26,937 bases of DNA from CBDTTW01 sp965363675. Its GTDB lineage: Bacteria; Bacteroidota; Rhodothermia; Rhodothermales; DASSAV01. How positions within the stretch are numbered: position 1 is the stretch's first letter; every line of letters starts with the position of its first letter. Of the stretch, positions 16,732 through 26,882 are shown one piece after another. The notes below the pieces were generated by a model, which was not told the origin of the DNA, searched no databases, and worked only from the letters and a program-made list of their open reading frames with translations. Position numbers and translations under genes: made by a program. The stretch covers positions 1-26,937 of the forward strand of contig CBDTTW010000017.1 of assembly GCA_965363675.1 (NCBI GenBank), given 5' to 3'.

Positions 16732-17109
16732 ATGCCGACGCGCATCCTGGTCGCTGCGTATGCCGTGCTGCTCCTGGCGGCGGGCGCGGGGTTGCTGTGG
16801 GCGCCCGAGGCGCTGGGCGCGGGCGTAGCCGGGGCGGCGGAGGGCTACCTGTTCGCGCAGCTCTACGGCGCGGCGCTCCTGGGCTTTGGGGCCGCCAACT
16901 GGATCGTCCGGCATGCCCCGCTCGGGGGCATCTACGGGCGCGCGGTCGTGCTGGGCAACCAGATGTTTGCCTTCGTCAGCGCCGTCGTGCTGGCGGACCG
17001 GTGGCCGGCGGGGCCGGGGGCGGCGTATTGGGCGCTTTTCGGCGTGCTCGCCTACGGAGCCGCCCTCTACGGGGTGCTGCTGTTCCGGGGGCCGGCCAGG
17101 GCGGGCTAG
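16732..17109 (+). CDS. Small four-helix membrane protein of unknown function
   Basis: This 125-residue protein starts nine bases after rnr. I do not recognise a named family. About four hydrophobic segments are visible: residues 5-24, about 40-60 (YLFAQLYGAALLGFGAANWIV), about 70-88 (AVVLGNQMFAFVSAVVLA) and about 97-117. Short loops carry few charges. Conserved-looking features are QLYGAALLGFGAANWIVRHAP and LGNQMFAF. The proximity to rnr suggests cotranscription but not a shared job. It ends two bases from the convergent hemL stop, so no terminator separates the two. The length, the clean ATG start and the strong membrane pattern support a real gene. Confidence 0.7.
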   Translation: MPTRILVAAYAVLLLAAGAGLLWAPEALGAGVAGAAEGYLFAQLYGAALLGFGAANWIVRHAPLGGIYGRAVVLGNQMFAFVSAVVLADRWPAGPGAAYWALFGVLAYGAALYGVLLFRGPARAG

Positions 17110-17111
17110 GC

Positions 17112-18404
<1,293 letters not shown>

Positions 18405-18439
18405 GTCGCAGGGGTAAGGGTTAGGCGCACACGGCGGCG

Positions 18440-18447
18440 CCAAGATA
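18440..18447 (-). promoter_or_regulatory. Candidate -7 element for hemL
   Basis: On the minus strand TATCTTGG resembles the Bacteroidota -7 element TAnnTTTG, 35 bases before the hemL ATG and in the 50-base gap after the methyltransferase-like gene. No convincing -33 TTTG is found upstream. The same TATCTT core precedes hemH and ettA at similar distances. Confidence 0.35.
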
Positions 18448-18454
18448 CGGCCGT

Positions 18455-18868
18455 TCAGGCGGGGACGCCCGGCTCTACGCGGCGCAGGATGCCTTGCAGG
18501 ACGGGGGCGGCAGGGCTGCGGCGCAGCCGGGGCGCTTCAGCCTCGGCCAGGCCCTCCGAGGGCCGCAGGGCAGGCGCCGCCTCGGCGGGCGCCGTCCAGA
18601 AAAGCCAGCCGCCGGGGCGGAGCACGCGCCGGCACTCGGCGGGCAGCCCGAGCGGCGGCGGCGCGCCGAGGCGCAGCACCACCCACCCGAAGCAGGCGTC
18701 GGGCCAGGGCAGGGCAGGCTCGGCCCGGCGGTGCGTGGCAAGCCGGAAGCCGAGGCGCGCCAGCAGCGCCGCCTCGGGCGCGGCCACGTCCCCGACGACG
18801 AGCACGGCCTCGGCCGGGTCGAGCGCGGCGAACGTCCGGAGCAGGTGGTCCGTAGCCTCGTCGTGCAT
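18455..18868 (-). CDS. Short methyltransferase-like protein without a SAM-binding loop
   Basis: The 137-residue product resembles the core of a class I methyltransferase (Methyltransf_11/UbiE-like). A first strand VLVVGDVAAPEAALLARLGF lies at 22-41, PALPWPDACFGWVVLRL at 51-67 matches the usual motif IV region, and ECRRVLRPGGWLFWTAP at 78-94 matches the motif after it. The glycine-rich SAM loop (GxGxG) is absent from the first strand, and the protein is much shorter than normal methyltransferases. It lies between hemH (two bases upstream) and hemL, so it probably belongs to the same transcript. Function is unknown: a degraded enzyme, a scaffold, or a truncated relative. The ATG at 18868 was chosen because the frame upstream of it overlaps hemH. 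Confidence 0.7.
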   Translation of the reverse strand: MHDEATDHLLRTFAALDPAEAVLVVGDVAAPEAALLARLGFRLATHRRAEPALPWPDACFGWVVLRLGAPPPLGLPAECRRVLRPGGWLFWTAPAEAAPALRPSEGLAEAEAPRLRRSPAAPVLQGILRRVEPGVPA

Positions 18869-18870
18869 GG

Positions 18871-20139
18871 TCACGCTTGCTGCTCCGGCGGGGGCGCGTT
18901 CTCCGGAAGGAACGCGGCGTCCCAGCGGCGGGCTTCGGTGATGTGCTCGCACTGGTGGCAGCGCGTGCAGCGTTCCGAGCTTTTGAAGCGCGGCAGGCGG
19001 TCCTGGCCGCCGGCGGCCGGGCGGTCGGCGCCGTCGCCGGAGGCGGCGAACGGAAGCTGAAGCTGCACGGCGGCGGCCTCGGCCAGCGCCTCGATGAATA
19101 GCGGGTGGCAGTTGAGCCCCGAGGTGACCTCGTAGTGGCGGATGCCGGCCTCTTCAGCCTCGGCGCGCACCTCCACGTCCAGCTCGAAGGCCGTCTCGAT
19201 GTGGTCCGTGACGAAGGCCACCGGCACGACGAGCACGGTCTTGGCGCCGCTTTCGGCCAGCTCGTGCAGCTTGTCCGGGGTGCTGGGCGTGAGCCACTCG
19301 GCCGGGCCGACCTTGCTCTGGAAGGCGACGTGGAACGGGCGGTCGTGGCCGCGCAGCGCCATCACCTGGTCCACGGTGCTGTGGACGAGGCAGCAGTACG
19401 GGTCGCGGCGCTCCTTCATCTCGCGGACGGGCGTGCCGTGCGCCGAGAAGAGCAGGTGCGCCTCGGCGCGGACTTCGCGCGGGAAGCGCTGGAGGCCCTC
19501 GTCGATGCGCTCGGAGAGGGCGCGCACGAAGCGCGGATGGGCGGCGTACTCGTAGACGCAGGTGGTAGGCCGGCGCGGGATTTCGCCGGCCTCTTCGAGG
19601 CGCTGCCAGTAGAGGAACGAGGCGCCGGAGGTGGTCTTGGAGTAGTGCGGATACAGCGGCAGCAGCACCACCTTGTCGATGCCGTCGCGCTGCATCTGGG
19701 CGGCGGCTTCCTCCGACGTAGGATGCCAGTAGCGCATGGCGATGTACGTGCGGAACGTCACGTCGTGCTCGGCGCCGTAGCGCTCGTTCAGGCGGCGTTC
19801 GAGCGCGTCGGCCTGCTCGCGCGTGAGGCGGTTGATGGGCGAGCCGCCGCCGATGACTTCGTAGTCCTTGCCGACCTTCTTCGCGCGGGTCTTGCTGATG
19901 AACCGGCTCAGCAGATGCCGAAACACCCCGCCGATGGGAATGTCGATGATGGCGGGGTCCATGAACAGGTTGTAGAGGAACGGCTCTACGTCCGCGATCT
20001 TGTCCGGTCCGCCGAGGTTGAGCAGCACGACGCCCACCCGGTCGCCTTTCTGGAGCGGCAACGGGTCTGCGCTGAAGAACCGCCCCGTGACGAGGCGATT
20101 GTCATAGCGGTAGGTTTTCAGAAACTCGCGTGGTGTCAT
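18871..20139 (-). CDS. hemH: Ferrochelatase with N- and C-terminal extensions
   Basis: Ferrochelatase inserts Fe2+ into protoporphyrin IX to make haem, at the membrane surface. At 422 residues it is longer than the usual 310-370. The core begins near residue 34 (VGVVLLNLGGPD). Catalytic H234 lies in LLFSAHGTP and the conserved glutamate E315 in FVTDHIETAFELDVE; VGPAEWLTPST (277-287) is also typical. About 60 residues follow the core, ending in ERCTRCHQCEHIT, with cysteines 391, 394 and 397. Some ferrochelatases hold a [2Fe-2S] cluster with C-terminal cysteines, so an iron-sulfur or other metal site is possible here but not shown. The gene has a 218-base upstream gap containing a TATCTTTC promoter candidate. 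Confidence 0.95.
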   Translation of the reverse strand: MTPREFLKTYRYDNRLVTGRFFSADPLPLQKGDRVGVVLLNLGGPDKIADVEPFLYNLFMDPAIIDIPIGGVFRHLLSRFISKTRAKKVGKDYEVIGGGSPINRLTREQADALERRLNERYGAEHDVTFRTYIAMRYWHPTSEEAAAQMQRDGIDKVVLLPLYPHYSKTTSGASFLYWQRLEEAGEIPRRPTTCVYEYAAHPRFVRALSERIDEGLQRFPREVRAEAHLLFSAHGTPVREMKERRDPYCCLVHSTVDQVMALRGHDRPFHVAFQSKVGPAEWLTPSTPDKLHELAESGAKTVLVVPVAFVTDHIETAFELDVEVRAEAEEAGIRHYEVTSGLNCHPLFIEALAEAAAVQLQLPFAASGDGADRPAAGGQDRLPRFKSSERCTRCHQCEHITEARRWDAAFLPENAPPPEQQA

Positions 20140-20180
20140 GCAGGAAACCGGTCCAGGTCAATAGGCCAAGGCACGTTGCC

Positions 20181-20188
20181 GAAAGATA
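20181..20188 (-). promoter_or_regulatory. Candidate -7 element for hemH
   Basis: On the minus strand TATCTTTC matches seven of eight positions of TAnnTTTG, 41 bases before the hemH ATG in an AT-richer part of the 20140-20357 gap. I found no good -33 element at 19-21 bases. It suggests that hemH, the methyltransferase-like gene and possibly hemL are transcribed from here rather than only from hemF. Confidence 0.4.
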
Positions 20189-20357
20189 GAACCCTTGCGT
20201 CAAGCCGGTTTGGAGAAGGCTTGAAGTTTTCACCAACACTACTTGAAGGGCATCTTGCGGAGCACATGTAACGTCGGAGGGAGCCGGGGGTCCCGGCCGG
20301 GCGTGTGGTTTTTGCGTGAATGCGGGGCGCGGTAGAAGCCGTGCGCGCAGGCGGCGG

Positions 20358-21326
20358 TTATGCCGGTTCGGAGGGCAGGGCGTCGGCGCCGAGCCAGTCG
20401 GCAGGTTGCAGGAAGCGCTCGGCGGCCTCCTCGGCGCTGCCGGGCTCGGGGCGCCAGTCGTAGGGCCACGCCGCCGTGGGCGGCAGGCTCATCAGGATGC
20501 TTTCGGTGCGCCCGCCCGTTTCGAGGCCGAAGCGGGTGCCGCGGTCGTAGGCCAGGTTGAACTCGGCGTAGCGGCTGCGGCGCACGGCCTGATAGCGGCG
20601 CTCCGGCTCGCCGTAGGGCCGGCTTCTGCGGCGCTCGGCGATGGGGAGGTAGGCCGGCAGGAAGGCGCGCCCAGCCAGGCGGGTAAAGTGGAACGCGTCC
20701 TCGGGGTGCAAATCGAGTCGGTCGTAGAAGATCCCCCCGACGCCCCGGCACTGGCCGCGGTGCGGCAGGTAGAAGTAGGCGTCGCAGGCGGCCTTGAGCG
20801 CCGCGTAGCTCACCTGCCCGTGGCGCGCGCACACCTGCTGCCAGGCGCGGTGGAAGTGCTGCACGTCTTCGAGCACGGGGTAGCAAGGCGTCAGGTCGGC
20901 GCCGCCGCCGAACCACTGGGCTTCGGGGCGCAGCAGGTCCTCGCCGAGGGCGAAGTACCGGAAGTTGGCGTGCACCGTGGGCACGTGCGGCGAGCGCGGA
21001 TGCAGCACGAGCGAAATGCCCGTCGCAAAAAACGGCCGCGCGGGGCCTTCCGAGAGCGGCAAACGGTCGCCGTAGATGGCCGACGTGTTGACGCCGCCTT
21101 TCTCCCAGACGGCGCCGCCCTCGATGACGCGGGTCAGGCCGCCGCCGCGCCCGGCGTGGTACTCCCACGGGTCGGCGCTGAAGCGGGCGGTGGGTTCGCA
21201 GCGCTCCAGGCGGCGGCAGATGGCATCCTGGAGCGCTGCGGCGAAGCGCTGCATGCGCAGCCCGAGGGCAAGGTCCTCGCGCGGATGATTTTTTAGCACA
21301 TCGGCGCGCCGGGCGTCGTCGAGCAT
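20358..21326 (-). CDS. hemF: Coproporphyrinogen III oxidase, oxygen-dependent
   Basis: HemF oxidatively decarboxylates coproporphyrinogen III to protoporphyrinogen IX using O2. The 322-residue protein shows family blocks in order: GGVNTS (77-82), VHANFRYF (118-125), WFGGGADLTPCY (138-149), RGVGGIFYD (194-202), RYAEFNLAYDRGTRFGL (252-268) and LMSLPP (278-283). The O2 requirement indicates aerobic or microaerobic life; no radical-SAM HemN is present in this window. The start is the ATG at 21326. A 218-base gap separates it from hemH, and a strong hairpin lies 39 bases upstream, in the region shared with the divergent DUF1080 gene. Confidence 0.97.
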   Translation of the reverse strand: MLDDARRADVLKNHPREDLALGLRMQRFAAALQDAICRRLERCEPTARFSADPWEYHAGRGGGLTRVIEGGAVWEKGGVNTSAIYGDRLPLSEGPARPFFATGISLVLHPRSPHVPTVHANFRYFALGEDLLRPEAQWFGGGADLTPCYPVLEDVQHFHRAWQQVCARHGQVSYAALKAACDAYFYLPHRGQCRGVGGIFYDRLDLHPEDAFHFTRLAGRAFLPAYLPIAERRRSRPYGEPERRYQAVRRSRYAEFNLAYDRGTRFGLETGGRTESILMSLPPTAAWPYDWRPEPGSAEEAAERFLQPADWLGADALPSEPA

Positions 21327-21349
21327 GGTTCGGGCGGTTCGAACGTGTG

Positions 21350-21357
21350 TACCTTGT
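21350..21357 (+). promoter_or_regulatory. Candidate -7 element for the DUF1080 lipoprotein gene
   Basis: TACCTTGT on the plus strand partly matches TAnnTTTG in the gap between hemF and the DUF1080 gene. Initiation about seven bases downstream would start the transcript almost at the foot of the 21366-21406 hairpin. No clear -33 element is seen. The call is tentative. Confidence 0.25.
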
Positions 21358-21365
21358 CGTAAACC

Positions 21366-21406
21366 CCGGCGGCGGGCGCGGGTTCTGAGGCCGCGCCCGC
21401 CGCCGG
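21366..21406. promoter_or_regulatory. 16-bp all-GC hairpin between hemF and the DUF1080 gene
   Basis: The arms 21366-21381 and 21391-21406 are perfect 16-base complements made only of G and C, around a nine-base loop. On the plus strand a T5 run follows at 21416-21420, nine bases after the stem, close to the arrangement of the eno terminator. No plus-strand gene ends upstream of it, however: hemF runs away on the minus strand and the DUF1080 start codon is 26 bases downstream. It is therefore a leader hairpin, an attenuator or an insulating terminator. Confidence 0.8.
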
Positions 21407-21432
21407 CCTAAAGACTTTTTCGCCCCTCCGCT

Positions 21433-22134
21433 ATGCGCGCTCTCTGGATGCTGTGTATGCTGCCGGCGCTGCTGTACGCCTGCGCTCCCGCCCCGAAACC
21501 CATCGAACTCTTCAACGGGCGCGACCTCACGGGCTGGCATGTGGACGCCCCCGAGCTGGACACGAACCGGACGGCCCGCACGCCCTTCATCGTCCGCGAC
21601 GGCCTGCTCGTGAGCTTGGGCACGCCCAACGGCCACCTCATCACGGACGCCTCGCACCGCAACTACCGCCTCACCTACGAGTACCGCTTCCCCGGCGAGC
21701 CGGGCAACTGCGGGGTGCTGGTGCACGCCTCGACGCCGCGCGCGCTCTACGGCATGTTTCCGGCTTCCATCGAGGTGCAGATGATGCACGAGGACGCAGG
21801 CGACTTCTGGTGCATCCAAGAGGACATCCGCGTGCCGAACGAGGTCGAGCGGCGCGGTCCGAAAGAGACGTGGGGCGTCAGCGAGGACAAGGCGCGCCGC
21901 ATCCTGAACCTGACCGACGGCTCTGAAAAGCCGCTCGGCGAGTGGAATGCGATGGTCGTGGAGGTGGTTGGGAATGCGGTCAAGGTGTGGGTCAACGGAG
22001 ACCTGGTGAACTACGGCTACGACGCGACCGTATCGGAGGGGCAGATCGCGCTGCAAGCCGAGGGCGCGGAGGTCGAGTTCCGGAATTTGCTGCTGACGCC
22101 TATCGAGGCGCTCAGCGCCGACGACGCGTTTTAG
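21433..22134 (+). CDS. DUF1080-family lipoprotein (3-keto-disaccharide hydrolase-like)
   Basis: The 233-residue protein opens with a lipoprotein signal (MRALWMLCMLPALLYAC, modified cysteine C17). It continues as a single DUF1080 (3-keto-disaccharide hydrolase) concanavalin-like beta domain: IELFNGRDLTGWHV (24-37), GNCGVLVHAS and ASIEVQMMHEDAGDFW in the middle, and LGEWNAMVVEVVGNAVKVWVNGDLV toward the end. The family is widespread in Bacteroidota and Planctomycetes. Some members act on oxidised disaccharides or bind glycans; the substrate here cannot be read. It lies alone on the plus strand between minus-strand genes. Its stop codon overlaps that of the convergent pseudouridine synthase gene. 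Confidence 0.88.
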   Translation: MRALWMLCMLPALLYACAPAPKPIELFNGRDLTGWHVDAPELDTNRTARTPFIVRDGLLVSLGTPNGHLITDASHRNYRLTYEYRFPGEPGNCGVLVHASTPRALYGMFPASIEVQMMHEDAGDFWCIQEDIRVPNEVERRGPKETWGVSEDKARRILNLTDGSEKPLGEWNAMVVEVVGNAVKVWVNGDLVNYGYDATVSEGQIALQAEGAEVEFRNLLLTPIEALSADDAF

Positions 22135-22832
22135 CCGGCGGCCGGCAGCGCGCCCAGCAGCGCCGCCGTCTCGGCGGCGAAGCGCCCTTCCCACGTCGGC
22201 GGCGGCGGGCACGACCAGCCCATCCGGACGCGCAGCGTAGGATGCTCCAGGCCGAGGTAGTAGCAGTGCAGAGCCAGGCAGCGCCCGTCGAGGGGCGCGC
22301 GCGCGCCGTACCGGAAGTCGCCGAGGATCGGGTGGCCCATGCCTGCCAGTTGCACGCGCACCTGGTGCGGGCGGCCGGTTTCGAGCCGGATGTCGAGCAG
22401 GCTCAGGCCGCCGAACGCGGCCAGGCGCCGCCAGTGCAGCACGGCCCGCTGCGCCCCCGGCGTGCCGGGGGGCACGCGCGCGACCTCGGGGTACGCCTTC
22501 ACGAGGTAGTCGGTGAGCGTGCCTCCGGCGCCGGTCATGCCCTCGGCAACGGCCAGGTACCGCTTGTCGGCGGTGCGCGTGCGGAACTGCTCGGAGAGGC
22601 GCGCCGCCGCCTTGGACGTGCGCGCCAGGGCGAGCACGCCGGAGACCGGCCGGTCGAGGCGGTGGACGAGGCCCAGGTACACCTCGCCCGGCTTGCCGTA
22701 GCGCGCGCGGACGAAGCGCTTGGCTTCGGTGAGCACGTCCGGGTCGCCGGTGCGGTCGGCCTGGACGGGCGCGCCCGCCGGCTTGACGACGACGAGCACA
22801 TGGTTGTCGAGGTAAAGGACCTCGGGCGTCAC
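22131..22832 (-). CDS. RluA-family RNA pseudouridine synthase
   Basis: This enzyme converts uridine to pseudouridine in rRNA or tRNA. The 233-residue catalytic domain carries LYLDNHVLVVVKPAG (6-20), the catalytic motif HRLDRPVSG (57-65, with D60 as nucleophile), TADKRYLAVAEG, and the late motifs TGRPHQVRVQLAGMGHPILGD and LALHCYYLGLEHP. There is no N-terminal S4 domain, so it is a short RluA-type protein; the target uridine cannot be assigned. The start is a GTG that overlaps the stop of the YjbR-like gene as GTGA, and the protein then opens MTPEVLYLDN. The overlap suggests translational coupling. Confidence 0.92.
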   Translation of the reverse strand: MTPEVLYLDNHVLVVVKPAGAPVQADRTGDPDVLTEAKRFVRARYGKPGEVYLGLVHRLDRPVSGVLALARTSKAAARLSEQFRTRTADKRYLAVAEGMTGAGGTLTDYLVKAYPEVARVPPGTPGAQRAVLHWRRLAAFGGLSLLDIRLETGRPHQVRVQLAGMGHPILGDFRYGARAPLDGRCLALHCYYLGLEHPTLRVRMGWSCPPPPTWEGRFAAETAALLGALPAAG

Positions 22833-23179
22833 GGAAGGGCCTCCCGAACGGCGCGCGGCAGCGCCTGCCGCACGAGCGCATACGAGTGGTCGATGAGTTC
22901 GCGCACGAGCGCCCCGGGCGCGTCGCCGCCGAGGCGGACGGTGTTCCAGTGGCGCTTGTTCAGGTGGTAGCCCGGCGCGACGGCGGTATACTGCGCGCGC
23001 AGCTCGGCGGCGCGCTCGGGGTCGCACTTGAGGCTGACGGTGGGGGGCAGGTCCGTCAGGCTGAGCAAAGCAAAGATTTTGCCGCCCACCTTGAACACGA
23101 GCACGTCCGGGCCGAAGGGCATTTCCTCGGCGGCGCCGGGCTTGCCCAGGCACGCGGTGCGGAGGTCGTCGAGGGTCAT
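22829..23179 (-). CDS. YjbR/MmcQ-family protein
   Basis: A 116-residue protein of the MmcQ/YjbR family (CyaY-like fold, often called DNA-binding but without a settled function). Typical features are LRTACLGKPGAAEEMPFG (6-23), the beta strands VLVFKVGGKIFALLSL, VSLKCDPERAAELRAQY and the HLNKRHWNTVRL motif (72-83). The ATG at 23179 lies directly against the ettA stop codon, and its own stop overlaps the start of the pseudouridine synthase gene. The three genes are likely one operon. Confidence 0.9.
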   Translation of the reverse strand: MTLDDLRTACLGKPGAAEEMPFGPDVLVFKVGGKIFALLSLTDLPPTVSLKCDPERAAELRAQYTAVAPGYHLNKRHWNTVRLGGDAPGALVRELIDHSYALVRQALPRAVREALP

Positions 23180-24850
<1,671 letters not shown>

Positions 24851-24887
24851 AAGAATGCGGTTCTAGGCGGGTGAATGGGTGCAGCGG

Positions 24888-24895
24888 GTAAGATA
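24888..24895 (-). promoter_or_regulatory. Candidate -7 element for ettA
   Basis: On the minus strand TATCTTAC has the TAnnTT core of the Bacteroidota -7 element, 37 bases before the TTG start in the 65-base gap after hemE. It may give ettA its own promoter. No -33 element is visible, because the upstream sequence runs into the GC-rich end of hemE. Confidence 0.3.
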
Positions 24896-24915
24896 CGAAT
24901 CCGGGGGCGCCCCCC

Positions 24916-25995
24916 TCAGCCTGCCGTGGCGAGGGCGCGCAGCAGGGCTTCGGACTCCGCGTGCACGGCATCGACGAAGGCGCCGACGTGCTCGGGGTCG
25001 TGGTCCGGGTGCAGGCCGTGGCCGAGGTTGGCGATGTAGCCCCACGGGCCGAACGATTCGAGCATGCGGCGCGTATGGGCGCGGATGGCGGCGGGGGCGG
25101 CGTAGAGGGCGCACGGGTCGAGGTTGCCTTGCAGGGCGCAGCGGCCCTGGGCGGCGGCGCGGGCGACGGCGGGGTCGGCGGTCCAGTCGAGGCTGTGGAC
25201 GTGGTAGGGCAAATCCGCCAGGCGCCCGAGCATGGCATGCGCGCCCCGGGCAAAGAGCACGCGCGGGGCCTCGGGGCGGGCGGCCTCCAGGGCGTCGCCG
25301 ATGCGCTGAAGGTAGGGCAGGCAGAAGGCGGCGTACTGGTCGGGGCTGAGCAGTCCGGCCCACGTGTCGAAGATTTGCACGATCTGCGCGCCTGCCTCGA
25401 TCTGGGCCATCAGGAAGTCGATGAGCGCCTCCGTAAGCAGCCCGAGCAGGGCGTGGCTCTCGTCGGGGAAGCGGTAGAGCCAGGCTTTGCTGCGGCTGAA
25501 GGTTTTGCTGCCGCCGCCCTCGATCATGTAGGCCATGAGCGTCCAGGGGGCCCCGCAGAAGCCGAACAGCGGGACGCGGCCGCCGAGGGCGTGGCGCGTC
25601 GCCGTGAGCGCGTCGAGCACGTAGCCGAGGTCGCGCCGGGCGTCGGGGCGGCGGAGGCGGGCCAGGTCGTCGGGGCCGGCGAGCGGCTCGGGAAAGGTGG
25701 GTCCGGCGCCGGGCGTCATGCGCACTTCCAGTCCGAGGGCTTGGGGCACGACGAGGATGTCGGAGAAGATGATGGCGGCGTCGAGGTCGAATCGTCGGAG
25801 CGGCTGAAGCGTGGCCTCGGTCGCCAGCTCGGGCGAGCGCACCAGGTCGAAGAAGGCTTCTTCGGCGCGGAGGGCGCGGTACTCGGGCAGGTAGCGCCCG
25901 GCCTGTCGCATGATCCAGACGGGCGTGCGCGAGACGGGCTCGCCGCGGGCGGCGCGCAGGACGAGGTCGTTCTGAAGCGGGGGGAAGCTCGGCAT
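24916..25995 (-). CDS. hemE: Uroporphyrinogen decarboxylase
   Basis: HemE removes four carboxylates from uroporphyrinogen III to give coproporphyrinogen III. The 359-residue length is normal. Signature 1 reads PVWIMRQAGRYLPEYR (25-40, with substrate-binding R30 and R34). FSDILVVPQALGLEV follows at 77-91 (D79 is the conserved catalytic aspartate), then FCGAPWTLMAYMIEGG (147-161), GNLDP (290-294) and NLGHGLHPD (323-331, H326). Its product feeds HemF, encoded about 3.6 kb away on the same strand. The ATG at 25995 lies 17 bases after the upstream hydrolase gene, so the two are probably cotranscribed. There is no Shine-Dalgarno sequence. Confidence 0.97.
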   Translation of the reverse strand: MPSFPPLQNDLVLRAARGEPVSRTPVWIMRQAGRYLPEYRALRAEEAFFDLVRSPELATEATLQPLRRFDLDAAIIFSDILVVPQALGLEVRMTPGAGPTFPEPLAGPDDLARLRRPDARRDLGYVLDALTATRHALGGRVPLFGFCGAPWTLMAYMIEGGGSKTFSRSKAWLYRFPDESHALLGLLTEALIDFLMAQIEAGAQIVQIFDTWAGLLSPDQYAAFCLPYLQRIGDALEAARPEAPRVLFARGAHAMLGRLADLPYHVHSLDWTADPAVARAAAQGRCALQGNLDPCALYAAPAAIRAHTRRMLESFGPWGYIANLGHGLHPDHDPEHVGAFVDAVHAESEALLRALATAG

Positions 25996-26012
25996 GATCC
26001 GGGGGTGTGGGT

Positions 26013-26882
26013 TCAGGGGGCCGCTTGCAGCGTGCGGCGCAGGAAAGCAAGGGTGCGCTCCCAGGCGGCTTCGGCGGCCTCGGGCTGGTAGTTGCGCCCG
26101 CTGGGGTTGGCGAAGGCATGCCCGGCGCTGTCGTAAACGTGGATCTCGACGGAGCGGTCGAGGCCGCGCAACGTCTGCTCGAACAGGCGCACCGAGTCGA
26201 GCGGGATGCTGCCGTCGTCGGCGCCGAAGTGGCCGAGGATGGGCATGCGCAGCGCAGCCAGGCGCTCGCGGGCCAGCACGGGAGCGCCGTAGTAGATGAC
26301 GGCGGCGCCCAGCCGGTCGGGCAGGGCAAAAGCGGCTTCCTGCGCCATGCGCCCGCCGTAGCACCACCCGAGCACGCCGACGCGGACTTCGGCGGCGGGA
26401 GCGGCGAGGTAGCGGTAGGCGGCGCGCAGGTTCTCGCGGAGCGCGGGCATGTCTTGCATGGAGGCGCCGACGAGGGCGCGGGCCTCCTCGGGCGTGGCGG
26501 CGGCCGGGGCGCCGTTGTAGAGGTCCACGGCAAGAACGCGGTAGCCCTCGCCGGCAAGGCGGCGGGCGGCGGCGCGGATGTTGTCGTTGAGCCCCCACCA
26601 CTCGTGGATGACGATCAGGCCGGGCAGCAGGGTGTCGCCGGGGGCGCGCCCGAGCGCCCGCGCGAGCGAGTCGGGGCGGGCCGGGGCGGCGTAGTAGCCG
26701 CGCACGGCGCCGTAGTAGGCGGGCTCGGCGGTGCGCACGCCGGCGGCAGGCTCCACGCCGACGGCGCCGGAGGGCACGGGGGCGTCGTGGCGGTGCTCCT
26801 CGGCAAGGTCGGCGTCGTAGCCGCTCCGGCGGTCGCAGGCGGCCAGGAGCAGCAGGCAGAAGATCAGCAGTAGGCGGGGCAT
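26013..26882 (-). CDS. Dienelactone hydrolase-family lipoprotein
   Basis: The 289-residue protein has a lipoprotein signal (LLLIFCLLLLAAC, lipid-modified C16), a spacer of about 60 residues and an alpha/beta-hydrolase domain of the dienelactone hydrolase type. Catalytic elements are the conserved HEWWGLND (93-100), the cysteine nucleophile C174 in GWCYGG, an aspartate in GADDGSIP (D222/D223) and H255 in SAGHAF. The Cys nucleophile and the EWWGLN loop separate it from serine esterases. The natural substrate is unknown; envelope location follows from the lipobox. It precedes hemE by 17 bases, which suggests cotranscription without an evident metabolic link. The remaining 55 bases to the window edge show no feature. 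Confidence 0.9.
   Translation of the reverse strand: MPRLLLIFCLLLLAACDRRSGYDADLAEEHRHDAPVPSGAVGVEPAAGVRTAEPAYYGAVRGYYAAPARPDSLARALGRAPGDTLLPGLIVIHEWWGLNDNIRAAARRLAGEGYRVLAVDLYNGAPAAATPEEARALVGASMQDMPALRENLRAAYRYLAAPAAEVRVGVLGWCYGGRMAQEAAFALPDRLGAAVIYYGAPVLARERLAALRMPILGHFGADDGSIPLDSVRLFEQTLRGLDRSVEIHVYDSAGHAFANPSGRNYQPEAAEAAWERTLAFLRRTLQAAP

Noticed and set aside
20283..20315. Terminator-like GCCGGG hairpin with a later T5 run downstream of hemF
   Set aside because: The T-run is on the plus strand, where no gene ends, and is about 11 bases from a 6-bp stem. On the minus strand there is no T-run, so it does not serve hemF.
21336..21344. GGTTCGAAC resembling a tRNA T-loop
   Set aside because: No acceptor stem, D-arm or anticodon arm can be placed around it, and it lies in the short hemF-DUF1080 gap.
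24903..24914. Perfect palindrome GGGGGCGCCCCC next to the hemE stop
   Set aside because: It has no loop and no T-run, and is simple G/C sequence that arises easily here.
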